DNA of 64,000 nucleotides from Aureimonas sp. AU12 (lineage in GTDB: Bacteria > Pseudomonadota > Alphaproteobacteria > Rhizobiales > Rhizobiaceae). A program made the translations under genes and the position numbers. The stretch covers positions 1 to 64,000 of the forward strand of contig NZ_BBWH01000039.1 of NCBI RefSeq assembly GCF_001463705.1. The letters run 5' to 3'. The notes under the pieces are model-generated. The model was not told the origin of the DNA, ran no database searches, and worked only from the letters and a program-made list of their open reading frames with translations. Below, one piece after another: positions 51,217-63,038 of this stretch (position 1 is its first letter; every line of letters starts with the position of its first letter).

Positions 51217-51375
51217 ATGTCCATCGGCACCATTCTTCTGATCGTCCTTATCCTCCTTCTCATCGGCGCGTTGCCCTCTTGGGGCCACTCGCGCTCCTGG
51301 GGATACGGGCCGAGCGGCATCCTGGGCTTCCTGCTCGTAGTCGTGCTGATCCTGTTCCTCATGGGCCGCATCTAG
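51217..51375 (+). CDS. DUF3309 family membrane peptide, 52 residues
   Basis: The ATG at 51217 has CGGAG at good spacing. The peptide is MSIGTILLIVLILLLIGALP then WGHSRSWGYGPSG then a second helix ending FLMGRI. This is the classic DUF3309 pattern seen widely in alphaproteobacteria. The role is unknown. A very stable hairpin overlaps the end of the gene region. Confidence 0.85.
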   Translation: MSIGTILLIVLILLLIGALPSWGHSRSWGYGPSGILGFLLVVVLILFLMGRI

Positions 51376-51376
51376 C

Positions 51377-51416
51377 AGGCCAGCAGGCGGCGGATCAGTC
51401 CGCCGCCTGCTGGCCT
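51377..51416. terminator. very stable perfect hairpin between DUF3309 and the MFS gene
   Basis: 18-base perfect arms (51377-51394 and 51399-51416) with tetraloop tcag lie two bases after the DUF3309 stop. There is no T-tract, so it may act as a blocker, a processing site or a bidirectional terminator for the convergent MFS gene. Confidence 0.6.
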
Positions 51417-51463
51417 TGCTTGTGGCCTTGCTTGGCGTGGCGGCGGATCAGTCCGCCGCCACG
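51411..51463. repeat. tandem 12-bp repeat and second copy of the hairpin core
   Basis: The 12-mer tggccttgcttg occurs twice in tandem (51411-51434). A 22-base palindrome core from the preceding hairpin (51386-51407) recurs identically at 51439-51460 and overlaps the stop codon of the MFS gene. The region looks like a local duplication. Confidence 0.8.
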
Positions 51464-52677
51464 CGGGCCGGGCTTGCGGTCGCCTCCGCAGCGGCCCGAT
51501 CCGCCCCGCGCATCAGGCCGGAGAGCAGGAAGATCAGGACGAGACAGGCGCACAGCGCCAGGAAGACCGGCGGGAAGCCGAAATGCTCGGCGAAGAAGCC
51601 GATCGCCGAGGGCGCGATGAGAATGCCGCTGTAGCCGATCGTCGTGGCGATCGAGATGGCGATGCCGGGCTTCAGGCCCTCGATGTTGCCGGCCGCCGAG
51701 AAGGCGATGGGCACGAGGTTGGAGAGGCCGACGCCGAGGATGGCGAACCCCAGGAGCGCCAGCGGCAGGCCGGGCGCCAGCGCCACCACCAGAAGCCCCG
51801 CGATGCCGAACCCGACGGAGACACGCACGGTGGCCACCGCACCCAGCCGGTCGCGGATCCCGTCGCCGAAGAAGCGGAACAGCGCCATCGTCGCCGAGAA
51901 GGCCGCGAAGGCGAAGCCCGAACTCACGACGTCGGCGCCGAGATCCTGCCGCAGGTAGATCGCGCTCCAGTCGATCGTCGCGCCTTCCGGCACCATGCCG
52001 AACAGCGCGCAGGCGCCGATCGCGACCGCCGCCAGCACCGCCGTCCGCCGGCCGCCGAGCGCAAGCGCCGCGTGCCCGCCGCCGACCTGCGGCACGGCGC
52101 CCGTCGGGGCGTCGCCGTGGTCCTCGCGCAGCGCCCGTGAGATCGGGACGAGCGCCACGAGCACCACCGCCCCGACGATCGCCGTGTGCCAGACCGAGCC
52201 GACGAGTGCGATGAGCGGCCCGCCGATGGCGGCCCCCGCAAAGCCGCCGATCGACCAGAAGCCGTGGCAGGACGACATCATCGCCTTCGGAAGGCGGCGC
52301 TCCACCGCGACGGCGTTGGCGTTCATCGCCACGTCCATGCCGCCCATCGTCATGCCGAAGAAGAACACAGCGGCCGCCGCCAGCGCCGGGCTCGGCGAGA
52401 GGGCGAGCGCCAGCAGCGCGAAGGCCAGGAGCGCCTGACAGAGAAGCACCGGCCGGCGCGAACCGAAGCGCGAGATCGCGGCGCCGACGATCGGCATCGC
52501 CACCACCGCGCCGACGCCCAGCGCGAGGATGAGGAGACCGAGCCGGCTTTCCGTCAATCCCAGACGCTCGGCCTGCACCGGCACCTGCGGCGTCCAGTTG
52601 CCGAGCACGAAGCCGTTGACGAGGAAGGCGAGCGAGACGGCGATGCGGCTCGGCGGAAACGAGGTCGGGGCGGCCAT
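51448..52677 (-). CDS. MFS transporter (YbjJ-like)
   Basis: This 409-residue carrier has 12 predicted helices, with an N-terminal helix (AVSLAFLVNGFVLGNWTPQVP) and a conserved MDVAMNANAVAVERRLPKAMMSSCHGFWSIGG-like central region resembling YbjJ/fucose-permease relatives. The ATG at 52677 is chosen because upstream residues are not typical. It lies 44 bases after the DeoR regulator stop and is presumably controlled by it. The substrate is unknown, possibly a sugar. Confidence 0.85.
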   Translation of the reverse strand: MAAPTSFPPSRIAVSLAFLVNGFVLGNWTPQVPVQAERLGLTESRLGLLILALGVGAVVAMPIVGAAISRFGSRRPVLLCQALLAFALLALALSPSPALAAAAVFFFGMTMGGMDVAMNANAVAVERRLPKAMMSSCHGFWSIGGFAGAAIGGPLIALVGSVWHTAIVGAVVLVALVPISRALREDHGDAPTGAVPQVGGGHAALALGGRRTAVLAAVAIGACALFGMVPEGATIDWSAIYLRQDLGADVVSSGFAFAAFSATMALFRFFGDGIRDRLGAVATVRVSVGFGIAGLLVVALAPGLPLALLGFAILGVGLSNLVPIAFSAAGNIEGLKPGIAISIATTIGYSGILIAPSAIGFFAEHFGFPPVFLALCACLVLIFLLSGLMRGADRAAAEATASPARVAAD

Positions 52678-52721
52678 GGGGAATCGGCTTTCGAAGGTCT
52701 GGAAGAACGCGGCGGACGGCG

Positions 52722-53501
52722 TCAGCGCGGCAGGGGCACGCGCACGATGTCGGTTCCGGCATGAGCGAGAGCGCCGAGCAGCGTCTCGTCGCCGCCGGCA
52801 TCGGTGACGAGGCGGGTGAGGCCGGCAACGGGCAGGACGGCAAAGGGCGCGGCGGTGCCGAGCTTGTCGCGCGTGGCGACCACCATGACGGCCCCGGCGG
52901 CGGCCGCGACGCGCCGCTTGAACTCGGCCTCGTCCTGGCTGAAGGCGGTGATCCCCGCGCGGGCATCGATGCCGCAGGCGCCGAGGATCATCAGGTCGGC
53001 GCGAAACCCCTCGGCGTCGCTGACGGCGCGAGCGCCGAGGCACGCGCCGATCACGGGATCGTAGCGCCCGCCGACGAGGACGGTCTCGACGCCGGCGCGC
53101 GGGATGATGGCCATCGCGATGGCCGGCGCATTCGTCACCACCGTGAACCGTCCGCCGCTAGGCAGCGCGGCGGCGACGGCGGCGTTGGTGGAGCCGGCGT
53201 CGATGAAGATCGTCATTCCGCCGGTGAGGAAGCCGGCGGCGGCCCTGGCGAGCGCGCGCTTGGCGTCGCCGTCCTGCCCCTGGCGCTGAACGAGCGTGCC
53301 CGTGCTCGGCGCCACGGGCAACGCGCCGCCATAGACGCGCTCGCAGAGGCCGGCGGCGGCCATTTCGCGCAGGTCCCGGCGCACGGTGTCCTCGGAGACG
53401 CGGAACTCGCGGGCGAGCGCTGCGGCGACGACGCGCCCGTCCGCGGCGAGCCGGTCGCGGATGACGTCCTGTCTCTGGCGCGTCAGGAGGAGATCGGACA
53501 T
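52722..53501 (-). CDS. DeoR/GlpR-family transcriptional regulator
   Basis: The ATG at 53501 gives 259 residues. The N-terminal helix-turn-helix (RVVAAALAREFRVSEDTVRRDLREM) is typical of DeoR. The C-terminal sugar-phosphate sensor domain has FIDAGSTNAAVA and a DEAEFKRR motif. These proteins usually repress sugar or polyol genes and respond to phosphorylated sugars. It likely regulates the MFS gene and itself. A much longer frame upstream is a shadow. Confidence 0.88.
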   Translation of the reverse strand: MSDLLLTRQRQDVIRDRLAADGRVVAAALAREFRVSEDTVRRDLREMAAAGLCERVYGGALPVAPSTGTLVQRQGQDGDAKRALARAAAGFLTGGMTIFIDAGSTNAAVAAALPSGGRFTVVTNAPAIAMAIIPRAGVETVLVGGRYDPVIGACLGARAVSDAEGFRADLMILGACGIDARAGITAFSQDEAEFKRRVAAAAGAVMVVATRDKLGTAAPFAVLPVAGLTRLVTDAGGDETLLGALAHAGTDIVRVPLPR

Positions 53502-53557
53502 GGCCCCGCCGGTTGTCATTCGAATCTGCACGTTCATGCACGATTTGACGGCGGAGA

Positions 53558-53572
53558 TCAACGGAACGTTGA
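53558..53572. promoter_or_regulatory. palindrome upstream of the DeoR gene
   Basis: tcaacg-gaa-cgttga (6-base arms) lies 57 bases before the regulator ATG. The direct repeat tgcacg at 53527 and 53537 sits closer to it. Either may be the autoregulatory operator. The family's sites vary widely. Confidence 0.35.
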
Positions 53573-53623
53573 AGGTCAGGCGCGGTCGCGTGTACCCGCC
53601 GCGACGTCCGCGCCCGGCCCGGC

Positions 53624-54490
53624 TCAACGCTCCTTGAGGTAGGCGTACCAGTAGGCGATGCCGATCGAGGCGCCGCCGAGGATGTTGCCGATCGTGACGA
53701 ACAGGAGGTTCCAGAGGAGACCACCGAGCGTGATGCTCGGGAAGTCCGCCGCGCTGTGGGCGATGCCGGTCCAGAACTCCGGCGCGGCGAAAGCCTTGAT
53801 GAAGAGGGCGATCGGAATGATCGACATGTTGGCGATCGAGTGCTCGAAGCCGGCGGCGACGAAGGCGGCGACCGGTAACAGGAGCGCGGCGATCTTGCCG
53901 GGCACGGTGCGGGCGGCCTGCGTCACCCAGATCGCCAGGCACACCAGCATGTTGGCGAGGATGCCGCCGGCCAGCAACGCCACCCAGCCCTTGCCGGTCT
54001 TCGTCGCCGCGATCTCCAGGGCGCTGAGGCCGACCGCGCCCTCCCCCGGCAGATGCCCGCCCGCCGCCACGAAGAGCGCTGCGATCAGCAGCGCGCCGAG
54101 AAGGTTGCCGCCGTAGACGAGCGCCCAGAAGCGCCACATGGTTCCGGCGTCCAGCGTGTCGCGGACCCGGTTGATGACGAGCATCGTGTCGCCGGTGAAG
54201 AGTTCGGCGCCGGCCACCACCACGAGCACGAGGCCGACCGCGAAGCTGGCCCCCGCCAGAAGATGCCCCGGCCCGGAAAACCCTCCGCCGCCGGCCGAGG
54301 TCACGATGTAGAGGATCGAGCCGAAGGCGATGTACGCGCCCGCGAGGATGGCCAGAAGCAGCACGTCGCCGGCCGGCTTCTTCACCTTGCCGGAGAGATA
54401 GTCGAGGGCGATCTTCGCCGCCTCGGCAGGCGCGGCATCCTTGACGATCACGCTGGGTGGCGCGGTCTTGCCCTCGGTCTCGCTCGCCAT
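53624..54490 (-). CDS. formate/nitrite-type (FNT) anion channel
   Basis: This 288-residue protein has six helices. ILYIVTSAGGGG, GAELFTGDTMLV, NLLGALLIA, GILANMLVCLAIW and FEHSIANMSIIPIALF match FocA/NirC family motifs. It would pass formate or nitrite, or possibly another small acid. GGGAG precedes the ATG. The gene appears monocistronic. No formate dehydrogenase or nitrite reductase is nearby. Confidence 0.93.
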   Translation of the reverse strand: MASETEGKTAPPSVIVKDAAPAEAAKIALDYLSGKVKKPAGDVLLLAILAGAYIAFGSILYIVTSAGGGGFSGPGHLLAGASFAVGLVLVVVAGAELFTGDTMLVINRVRDTLDAGTMWRFWALVYGGNLLGALLIAALFVAAGGHLPGEGAVGLSALEIAATKTGKGWVALLAGGILANMLVCLAIWVTQAARTVPGKIAALLLPVAAFVAAGFEHSIANMSIIPIALFIKAFAAPEFWTGIAHSAADFPSITLGGLLWNLLFVTIGNILGGASIGIAYWYAYLKER

Positions 54491-54602
54491 CCCTCAAAGC
54501 TCCCTTGTGCACCGGGCGCCCGTTCGGGCGCGTCAGAGCAGGAAGATGGGGCGAGATCCCAAGGCGACGAGCCTGCCGGCCACAAGGGCCGGCCGGGACC
54601 GT

Positions 54603-58064
<3,462 letters not shown>

Positions 58065-58143
58065 GGCCGTTCTCCCGTACGCTGCACCGGGACGAGAGTG
58101 AACGCCAAGTTTCCGCGCGTTGCAATGCAGCACGAGCCGTCGA

Positions 58144-58171
58144 TTGTATCGGGCGATAAACTCTTCATACT
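58144..58171 (+). promoter_or_regulatory. candidate promoter of the ribbon-helix-helix gene
   Basis: TTGTAT (58144-58149) and CATACT (58166-58171) are separated by 16 bases, 31 bases upstream of the ATG. A palindrome overlaps the transcription start region. Confidence 0.45.
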
Positions 58172-58184
58172 GGAATCATTCCAG
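58170..58184. promoter_or_regulatory. 15-bp perfect palindrome, possible RHH operator
   Basis: ctggaat-c-attccag sits between the -10 element and the Shine-Dalgarno sequence of the ribbon-helix-helix gene. This is a classic place for autoregulation by the encoded DNA-binding protein. Confidence 0.55.
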
Positions 58185-58202
58185 CCTCTCGGAGGATCGT
58201 CC

Positions 58203-58496
58203 ATGTGCCACCTCTTCTCGGGGATTCCCGTCAGCGAATACGAGGGCGAGACGCGCTCGGTGCGCCTGGGTGGTCACGCGACCTCGATCCGGCTCGAAGC
58301 CGTGTACTGGCGGGCTCTCGAAGAGCTGGCGCGCTCGCAGGGCATGTCGCTGCCGCGTTTCCTGACGGTTCTCTACGACGAGGTGCTGGATCTCCACGGC
58401 GAGGCCCGCAACTTCACCTCGCTCCTGCGCTGCGCCTGCCTGCAGCAGGCCGAGCGGCAGGGCGCCGTGGGTGCCCCGGTGCGGGTCGCCGCCTGA
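58203..58496 (+). CDS. ribbon-helix-helix domain protein
   Basis: This 97-residue protein has GGAGGA upstream of the ATG. RSVRLGGHATSIRLEAVYWRALEELARSQGMSLPRFLTVLYDEV fits the ribbon-helix-helix (RHH_4, aryl-sulfate-like) fold common in alphaproteobacteria. The C-terminus contains two Cys close together. It is divergent from pyc and has a palindrome in its own promoter. The regulon is unknown. Confidence 0.85.
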   Translation: MCHLFSGIPVSEYEGETRSVRLGGHATSIRLEAVYWRALEELARSQGMSLPRFLTVLYDEVLDLHGEARNFTSLLRCACLQQAERQGAVGAPVRVAA

Positions 58497-58588
58497 TCGT
58501 GCCGACCTGAACCGAAGGCGCACCGAACCGCCGAGATGCGGCATTCGGTGCACCCCCTTGCGCCCCGACCGATCCCGCTTGGCTCCCG

Positions 58589-59032
58589 TCAGCCGCCGGC
58601 GGCCACCTGCGCCAGCAGTCCGGTGAAGACGGGCTGCGCCTTGCCGGGATGCTTCACCGCCTTGGCGGCCTCGAGATTGACGGGCGCGCCGACCTCGATG
58701 AGCGCCACCATGCCCATCCCGTAATGCGGTGTGCATTTCACGCCGTAGAGCCCCTCGGCCGGGACGGTCAGCGTGTAGGGCTTGTTGAAGTCGCCGCGAA
58801 ACGGCGCGGCACCGTCCGGCATCATGCCCTTGATCCCCTCGACATTGTGGCCGGGCTGGGTCGGCACGAATGTGACGGTATCGCCCGGCGCGGCTTTCAC
58901 GAAGTCCGGCTCGAAGACCATCGGCCCCTTGGCGCCGACATTGAGCATCTGCACCACGTGATCGGCGGCCTCGGCGGCCAATCCGGACCCGAAGAGCACG
59001 AGGGCGGCGAGAAGAGGTGTCTTGAGGGTCAT
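58589..59032 (-). CDS. pseudoazurin (blue copper electron carrier)
   Basis: This 147-residue precursor has a signal peptide (about 1-23, ending AEA). The type I copper ligands H62, C100, H103 and M108 match pseudoazurin spacing exactly. Pseudoazurins carry electrons in the periplasm, classically to nitrite reductase. Here it is the last gene on the same strand as a GMC dehydrogenase set, 219 bases downstream, so it may accept electrons from it. That is inference. Confidence 0.9.
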   Translation of the reverse strand: MTLKTPLLAALVLFGSGLAAEAADHVVQMLNVGAKGPMVFEPDFVKAAPGDTVTFVPTQPGHNVEGIKGMMPDGAAPFRGDFNKPYTLTVPAEGLYGVKCTPHYGMGMVALIEVGAPVNLEAAKAVKHPGKAQPVFTGLLAQVAAGG

Positions 59033-59251
59033 CGAACGCTGTTCCGTGGGACTGACATGAAAGTGCGAGAAGCGGGCGCCGGAGGCACGTGCCAAGCGCA
59101 TGGGGCGCCCCGCCGACATGGACGGGCAAGACCCGAGACCGCGAACGGGGAGGAGCCGGACGCGGTCTCGGCGCGACATCGGGGCGCGAAACCGCGCCTC
59201 CGGCGTCGCTGAGGCGAGCCGCCCGCGCCGGGCGGCTGCGACATGCAGGCG

Positions 59252-60820
59252 CTACAACTCGCCGCGCCCGATACGGCCGGCGATGTGGTCGGCCTGGCGC
59301 AGCGCCAAGGCGACGATCGTCAGCGTCGGGTTCTCGGCCGCGCCCGTGGTGAACTGCGAGCCGTCGGACACGAAGAGGTTGGGAATGTCGTGCGTCTGGC
59401 CGAAGCGGTTGACGACGCCGTCCTGTGCCCGCTCGCTCATCCGGTTGGTGCCCATGTTGTGGGTCGAGGGATAGGGCGGGGTCTGGATGGTGCGGATCGC
59501 GCCGACCGCATCGTACATGGCGGCGCCCTGCTTGTAGGCGTGATCGCGCATTGCCGTGTCGTTCTCGTGATCGTCGAAGTTGACGGAGGCGACGGGCATG
59601 CCGAAGGCGTCCTTCTCCTCGGCCAGCGTGATCCGGTTGTCCTCGCGCGGCATGTCCTCGCCGACGATCCACATGCCCGCGAGGTTCTTGTAGTTGTCGA
59701 GCGCGTCGGAGAAGTCGCGGCCCCATTTCAGCGGGTCGAGGAAGGCCGCCATGAAGGGCAGGCCGAGCGACAGCGTCTCGAACTCGTAGCCGCCGGCAAA
59801 GCCGCGGCTCGTGTCGTGGCGCGCCTCGTCGCGCACGATGCCGGCCATCGTCGTGCCCCGATACATGTGCACCGGCTTGTCGAAGAGGCCGTACACCGTG
59901 CCGGTCGTGTGGCGCATGTAATTGCGCCCCACCTGCCCGGAGGAGTTCGCGAGGCCGTCGGGGAACTTCGACGAATGCGAGTTGAGGAGGAGGCGCGGGC
60001 TCTCGATCGAATTGCCGGCCACCGCCACGGCGCGCGCCTTCTGGCGCTGCTCGACGCCGTCGGCATCCGCGTAGACGACGCCCGTCACCTTGCCCGAGTC
60101 GTCGTGCTCGATGCGCAGCACCTGACAGCTCGGCCGCACTTCCAGCTTCCCGGTCGCCTCGCCCTTGGGGATCTCGGCCACCAGCGTCGACCATTTGGCG
60201 CCGGACTTGCAGCCCTGGAAGCAGAAGCCGAGCTGCATGCACGAGCCGCGATCGTCGCGCGGCTCGGAGTTGATCGCCATGTTGCCGGTGTGGACTTCCT
60301 TGTAGCCGATCTTGCGGGCGCCGGCCTCCAGCACCTTGAAGTTGTTGTTGCCGGGCAGGCCGGGAATGCCGTTGGTGCGCGTCACGCCCATCCGCGTCTC
60401 CGCCTGCGCATACCAAGGCTCCATCTCCTTCAGGTCCACCGGCCAGTCGAGGAGGTTGGCGCCGGCCAACTCGCCATAATGGGTGCGCGTCTTGAACTCG
60501 TGCTCCTGGAAGCGCAGCGAGGCGCCCGCCCAGTGGACCGTGGAGCCGCCCACCGCCTTGACGATCCAGGCCGGCAGGTTCGGGAAGCTCTTGGTGATCG
60601 CCCAGGAGCCCGAGGTCATCCGCTTGTCGGTCCAGGCCAGCTGGGCGAAGCTGTCCCACTCGTCGTTGATGAAGTCCCAGGTCTCGTGCCGCTTGCCGGC
60701 CTCGAGGATGACGGTGTCGATGCCCTTGAGGGCGAGCTGCGAGCCGAGCGTTCCGCCGCCGGCGCCGGAGCCGACGATGACGAACACGCTGTCGTCGTTG
60801 AGATCGTAGGGTGCGGGCAT
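59252..60820 (-). CDS. GMC-family FAD dehydrogenase, large subunit (gluconate/sorbosone/alcohol type)
   Basis: This 522-residue protein has an N-terminal FAD fold (VFVIVGSGAGGGTLGSQLALKG). The GMC C-terminus is STHNMGTNRMSERAQDG then NLFVSDGSQFTTGAAENPTLTIVALALRQADHI. The GCxxQ-rich segment (CMQLGFCFQGCKSGAKW) may hold an iron-sulfur centre, as in gluconate 2-dehydrogenases. It has no own signal peptide and is probably carried by the Tat-signal small subunit. GGAGG precedes the ATG at 60820. The substrate is unknown. Confidence 0.88.
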   Translation of the reverse strand: MPAPYDLNDDSVFVIVGSGAGGGTLGSQLALKGIDTVILEAGKRHETWDFINDEWDSFAQLAWTDKRMTSGSWAITKSFPNLPAWIVKAVGGSTVHWAGASLRFQEHEFKTRTHYGELAGANLLDWPVDLKEMEPWYAQAETRMGVTRTNGIPGLPGNNNFKVLEAGARKIGYKEVHTGNMAINSEPRDDRGSCMQLGFCFQGCKSGAKWSTLVAEIPKGEATGKLEVRPSCQVLRIEHDDSGKVTGVVYADADGVEQRQKARAVAVAGNSIESPRLLLNSHSSKFPDGLANSSGQVGRNYMRHTTGTVYGLFDKPVHMYRGTTMAGIVRDEARHDTSRGFAGGYEFETLSLGLPFMAAFLDPLKWGRDFSDALDNYKNLAGMWIVGEDMPREDNRITLAEEKDAFGMPVASVNFDDHENDTAMRDHAYKQGAAMYDAVGAIRTIQTPPYPSTHNMGTNRMSERAQDGVVNRFGQTHDIPNLFVSDGSQFTTGAAENPTLTIVALALRQADHIAGRIGRGEL

Positions 60821-60927
60821 GGTTGGAGTCCTCCCCGCCCGTCGGGGTCCGTCCTCGTCTTGTTTTGCGCGAGGTCTCGGCTTGCGGGCGCTTGATGGAT
60901 GAAAGTTGGCGAGGCGTTCCGAACGGC

Positions 60928-61470
60928 TCAGACGAGCCAGTCGATGTCGTCGAAGCCGCGTTCGAGATAGCCGCCCTTGTCGAAGGACGAGCCCTCGTAG
61001 CCGAAGACCGGCCAGAGATCCTTCTGGTTGTAGAGCCCCACCACGAGATTGCCGCGCACCTTCTGGAAGAAGGGATCGGGCTCGATGGCCTTGAGCAGCG
61101 CCACCCGGTCGGCTTCCGCCTTCACCTGCGCATAGGGCACGCCGTGCGCCGCCGCCGCCGCCTTGTTCAACGCCGCCATCCCGGTTTCCAGGAGGTCGAG
61201 CTGGTCGGGCGAGCCGCGCGCCGCCTCGTCGATGATCTCGACCGCGGTGGCGTAGTGCTTGTCGGGGATCTGGTCGTGCGGGTAGCAGTCGCGCGACATC
61301 TGCACGAGCGAGGCGAAGGTCTCCGGCTTCGTCGCCTTCGGCATCTGCGCGAAGGCCTCGCCCACCACGAGGCCGCTCGGCAGGATGGACATCGCGACAA
61401 GGCCGGTCGCCGCGCCCTTGAGGAACCCGCGGCGGGACAGGCCGCCGACGGCTGGTTGCAGGACTGTCAT
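60928..61470 (-). CDS. gluconate 2-dehydrogenase subunit 3-like protein with Tat signal
   Basis: The 180-residue small subunit begins with a twin-arginine signal (LSRRGFLKGAATGLVAM). The mature part (MSRDCYPHDQIPDKHYATAVEIIDEAARG) is the subunit 3 family. It is 107 bases upstream of the FAD subunit and should export it folded as a complex (hitchhiker export). The usual third subunit, a c-type cytochrome, is absent here. Confidence 0.88.
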   Translation of the reverse strand: MTVLQPAVGGLSRRGFLKGAATGLVAMSILPSGLVVGEAFAQMPKATKPETFASLVQMSRDCYPHDQIPDKHYATAVEIIDEAARGSPDQLDLLETGMAALNKAAAAAHGVPYAQVKAEADRVALLKAIEPDPFFQKVRGNLVVGLYNQKDLWPVFGYEGSSFDKGGYLERGFDDIDWLV

Positions 61471-61555
61471 GGTGCGTCTCGAGCCTCCCGTTCGAGGGGC
61501 TCGGCCGGTCCACGCCTCCCAGCGCCGGCCGCCCCCGGTTGTCGTTGCCGCGCGC

Positions 61556-61951
61556 CTAGCGGAACCGCCAGCTGCGCTCGAGAACCTCGATCTTGTAGCC
61601 GTCGGGGTCCTCGATGAAGAAGAAGCGGGCCCCGCCGCCGCCGGGGGCGTTCAGCACCTTGATGTCCTTTGGCGTCAGGCCGGCGGCGCGCAGCCGTGCA
61701 TGCTCGGCCTCGAGATCGCCGACGGAGACCGCGAGATGGCCGTAGCCGCTGCCGAGGTCGTAGGGGCCGGACTGGCCCTTGTTGACGGTGAGTTCCAGCT
61801 CGAAGCCGCTCTCGGCGTTGCTCATGTAGATGAGGGTGAAATCGTCGAAGGCGATGCGGTCGGCGACCGCCAGCCCGAAGGCCATCTCATAGAAACCCAC
61901 CGACCTCGTCTCGTCGAGAACCCGGATCATCGAATGAATGAGCTTGGCCAC
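61556..61951 (-). CDS. VOC family protein (glyoxalase I/lactoylglutathione lyase-like)
   Basis: I take a GTG start at 61951 (MAKLIHSMIRVLDETRS), giving 131 residues, the usual size. Longer upstream residues lack family character. The fold has paired beta-alpha repeats. HSMIRVLDETRSVGFYE, YGHLAVSVGDLE and FFIEDPDGYKIEVLE include metal-ligand His/Glu positions. It probably detoxifies methylglyoxal with glutathione, or it is a related isomerase. The start is uncertain. Confidence 0.82.
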   Translation of the reverse strand: MAKLIHSMIRVLDETRSVGFYEMAFGLAVADRIAFDDFTLIYMSNAESGFELELTVNKGQSGPYDLGSGYGHLAVSVGDLEAEHARLRAAGLTPKDIKVLNAPGGGGARFFFIEDPDGYKIEVLERSWRFR

Positions 61952-62147
61952 GCTGCTGGGCTTTCCCTTGCCGTCCGAGGAGGCCGTCCGGTGGACGCCC
62001 TCAGTCGATGTCACGAGCCTAGGACGGGCGAATTTACGGCGGGTAGTAGCATGATACGACACCGCCCCACGCCCTGATGCAGCGCAAACGAACGAGGCCC
62101 GCCGCGGGTGCGACGGGCCTCGTCATCGGCAGGAAATGCGAGGCGCT

Positions 62148-63038
62148 TCAGGCCTTGCGAAGGCGCAGGAAGCGATGGCGCGGCGCGTTCGCGGCCCGCG
62201 GAGCATCACCGCCGAGCGTCATCACGCCGCAGAAGCCGACGAGCGCCATGCCCGCCACCGCGATCGGATCGGGAACCTCGCCGAAGATCGCGGCGCCGAG
62301 CACCGCCGCCCAGACGATCTGGCTGTACTGGGTCGGCGCGATGCGGCTGGCCGGGGCGATGCGGGCCGCCATCACCATCGCGATATGACCGATGCCCGCG
62401 CACAGGCCGCCGACGACGAGGATCGGCCAATGCGCGGTGGTCGGCATCGTGAAGCTCGGGATCATCAGAAAGCCGTTCACCACGGTCGCGGCCACCAGCA
62501 CCGCGCCGACCAGCGTCAGGCGTTTCTCCGTCGGCCCGAGCTGGCGCAGCAGAATGGCGGTGAGCGCGCCGGAAAAGGCGCAGGCGATGGCGGCTAGATG
62601 GCCGAGCGTCAGGGCGTTGAAGCCGGGGCGCACGACGAGCAGCACGCCGGCGAGCCCGCCGAACAGCGCCAGCCAGCGCGACAGGCCGACGACCTCCTTG
62701 AGGAAGGTGCTGGAGAGCACCGCGACGAAGACCGGCAGGAGGAAGATCAGCGAATAGGCCTCGGCCATCGGCAGATGGGTGAAGGCGTAGATGGCGCAGA
62801 TGCCGCCGAACGTGCCCGTGCTCATACGGGCGAGGACGAGAAGCGGGCGCTTGGGCCGCGCGATCGAACGCCAGCTGTCCTCGGGCCGCTTGAGGAGCAG
62901 CGCCGGAGCGAGCGCGATGAGGGACATGAAGAAGCCAATCTCGAAGATCGGCAGCTGGCCGCCCAGCATCTTGCCGGCGGCGTCGGAACAGGAATAGGCG
63001 AGATATGCCAGGAAGGCGAGAAGGATACCGGTCTGCAT
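62148..63038 (-). CDS. DMT family (EamA) transporter
   Basis: This 296-residue protein has about ten transmembrane helices in two EamA repeats (GGICAIYAFTHLPMAEAYSLIFLLPVFVAVL, and a second AAIACAFSGALTAIL half). It starts at MQTGILLAFLAYLAYS. The family exports amino acids and other metabolites. The substrate is unknown. The C-terminus is basic. Confidence 0.88.
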   Translation of the reverse strand: MQTGILLAFLAYLAYSCSDAAGKMLGGQLPIFEIGFFMSLIALAPALLLKRPEDSWRSIARPKRPLLVLARMSTGTFGGICAIYAFTHLPMAEAYSLIFLLPVFVAVLSSTFLKEVVGLSRWLALFGGLAGVLLVVRPGFNALTLGHLAAIACAFSGALTAILLRQLGPTEKRLTLVGAVLVAATVVNGFLMIPSFTMPTTAHWPILVVGGLCAGIGHIAMVMAARIAPASRIAPTQYSQIVWAAVLGAAIFGEVPDPIAVAGMALVGFCGVMTLGGDAPRAANAPRHRFLRLRKA

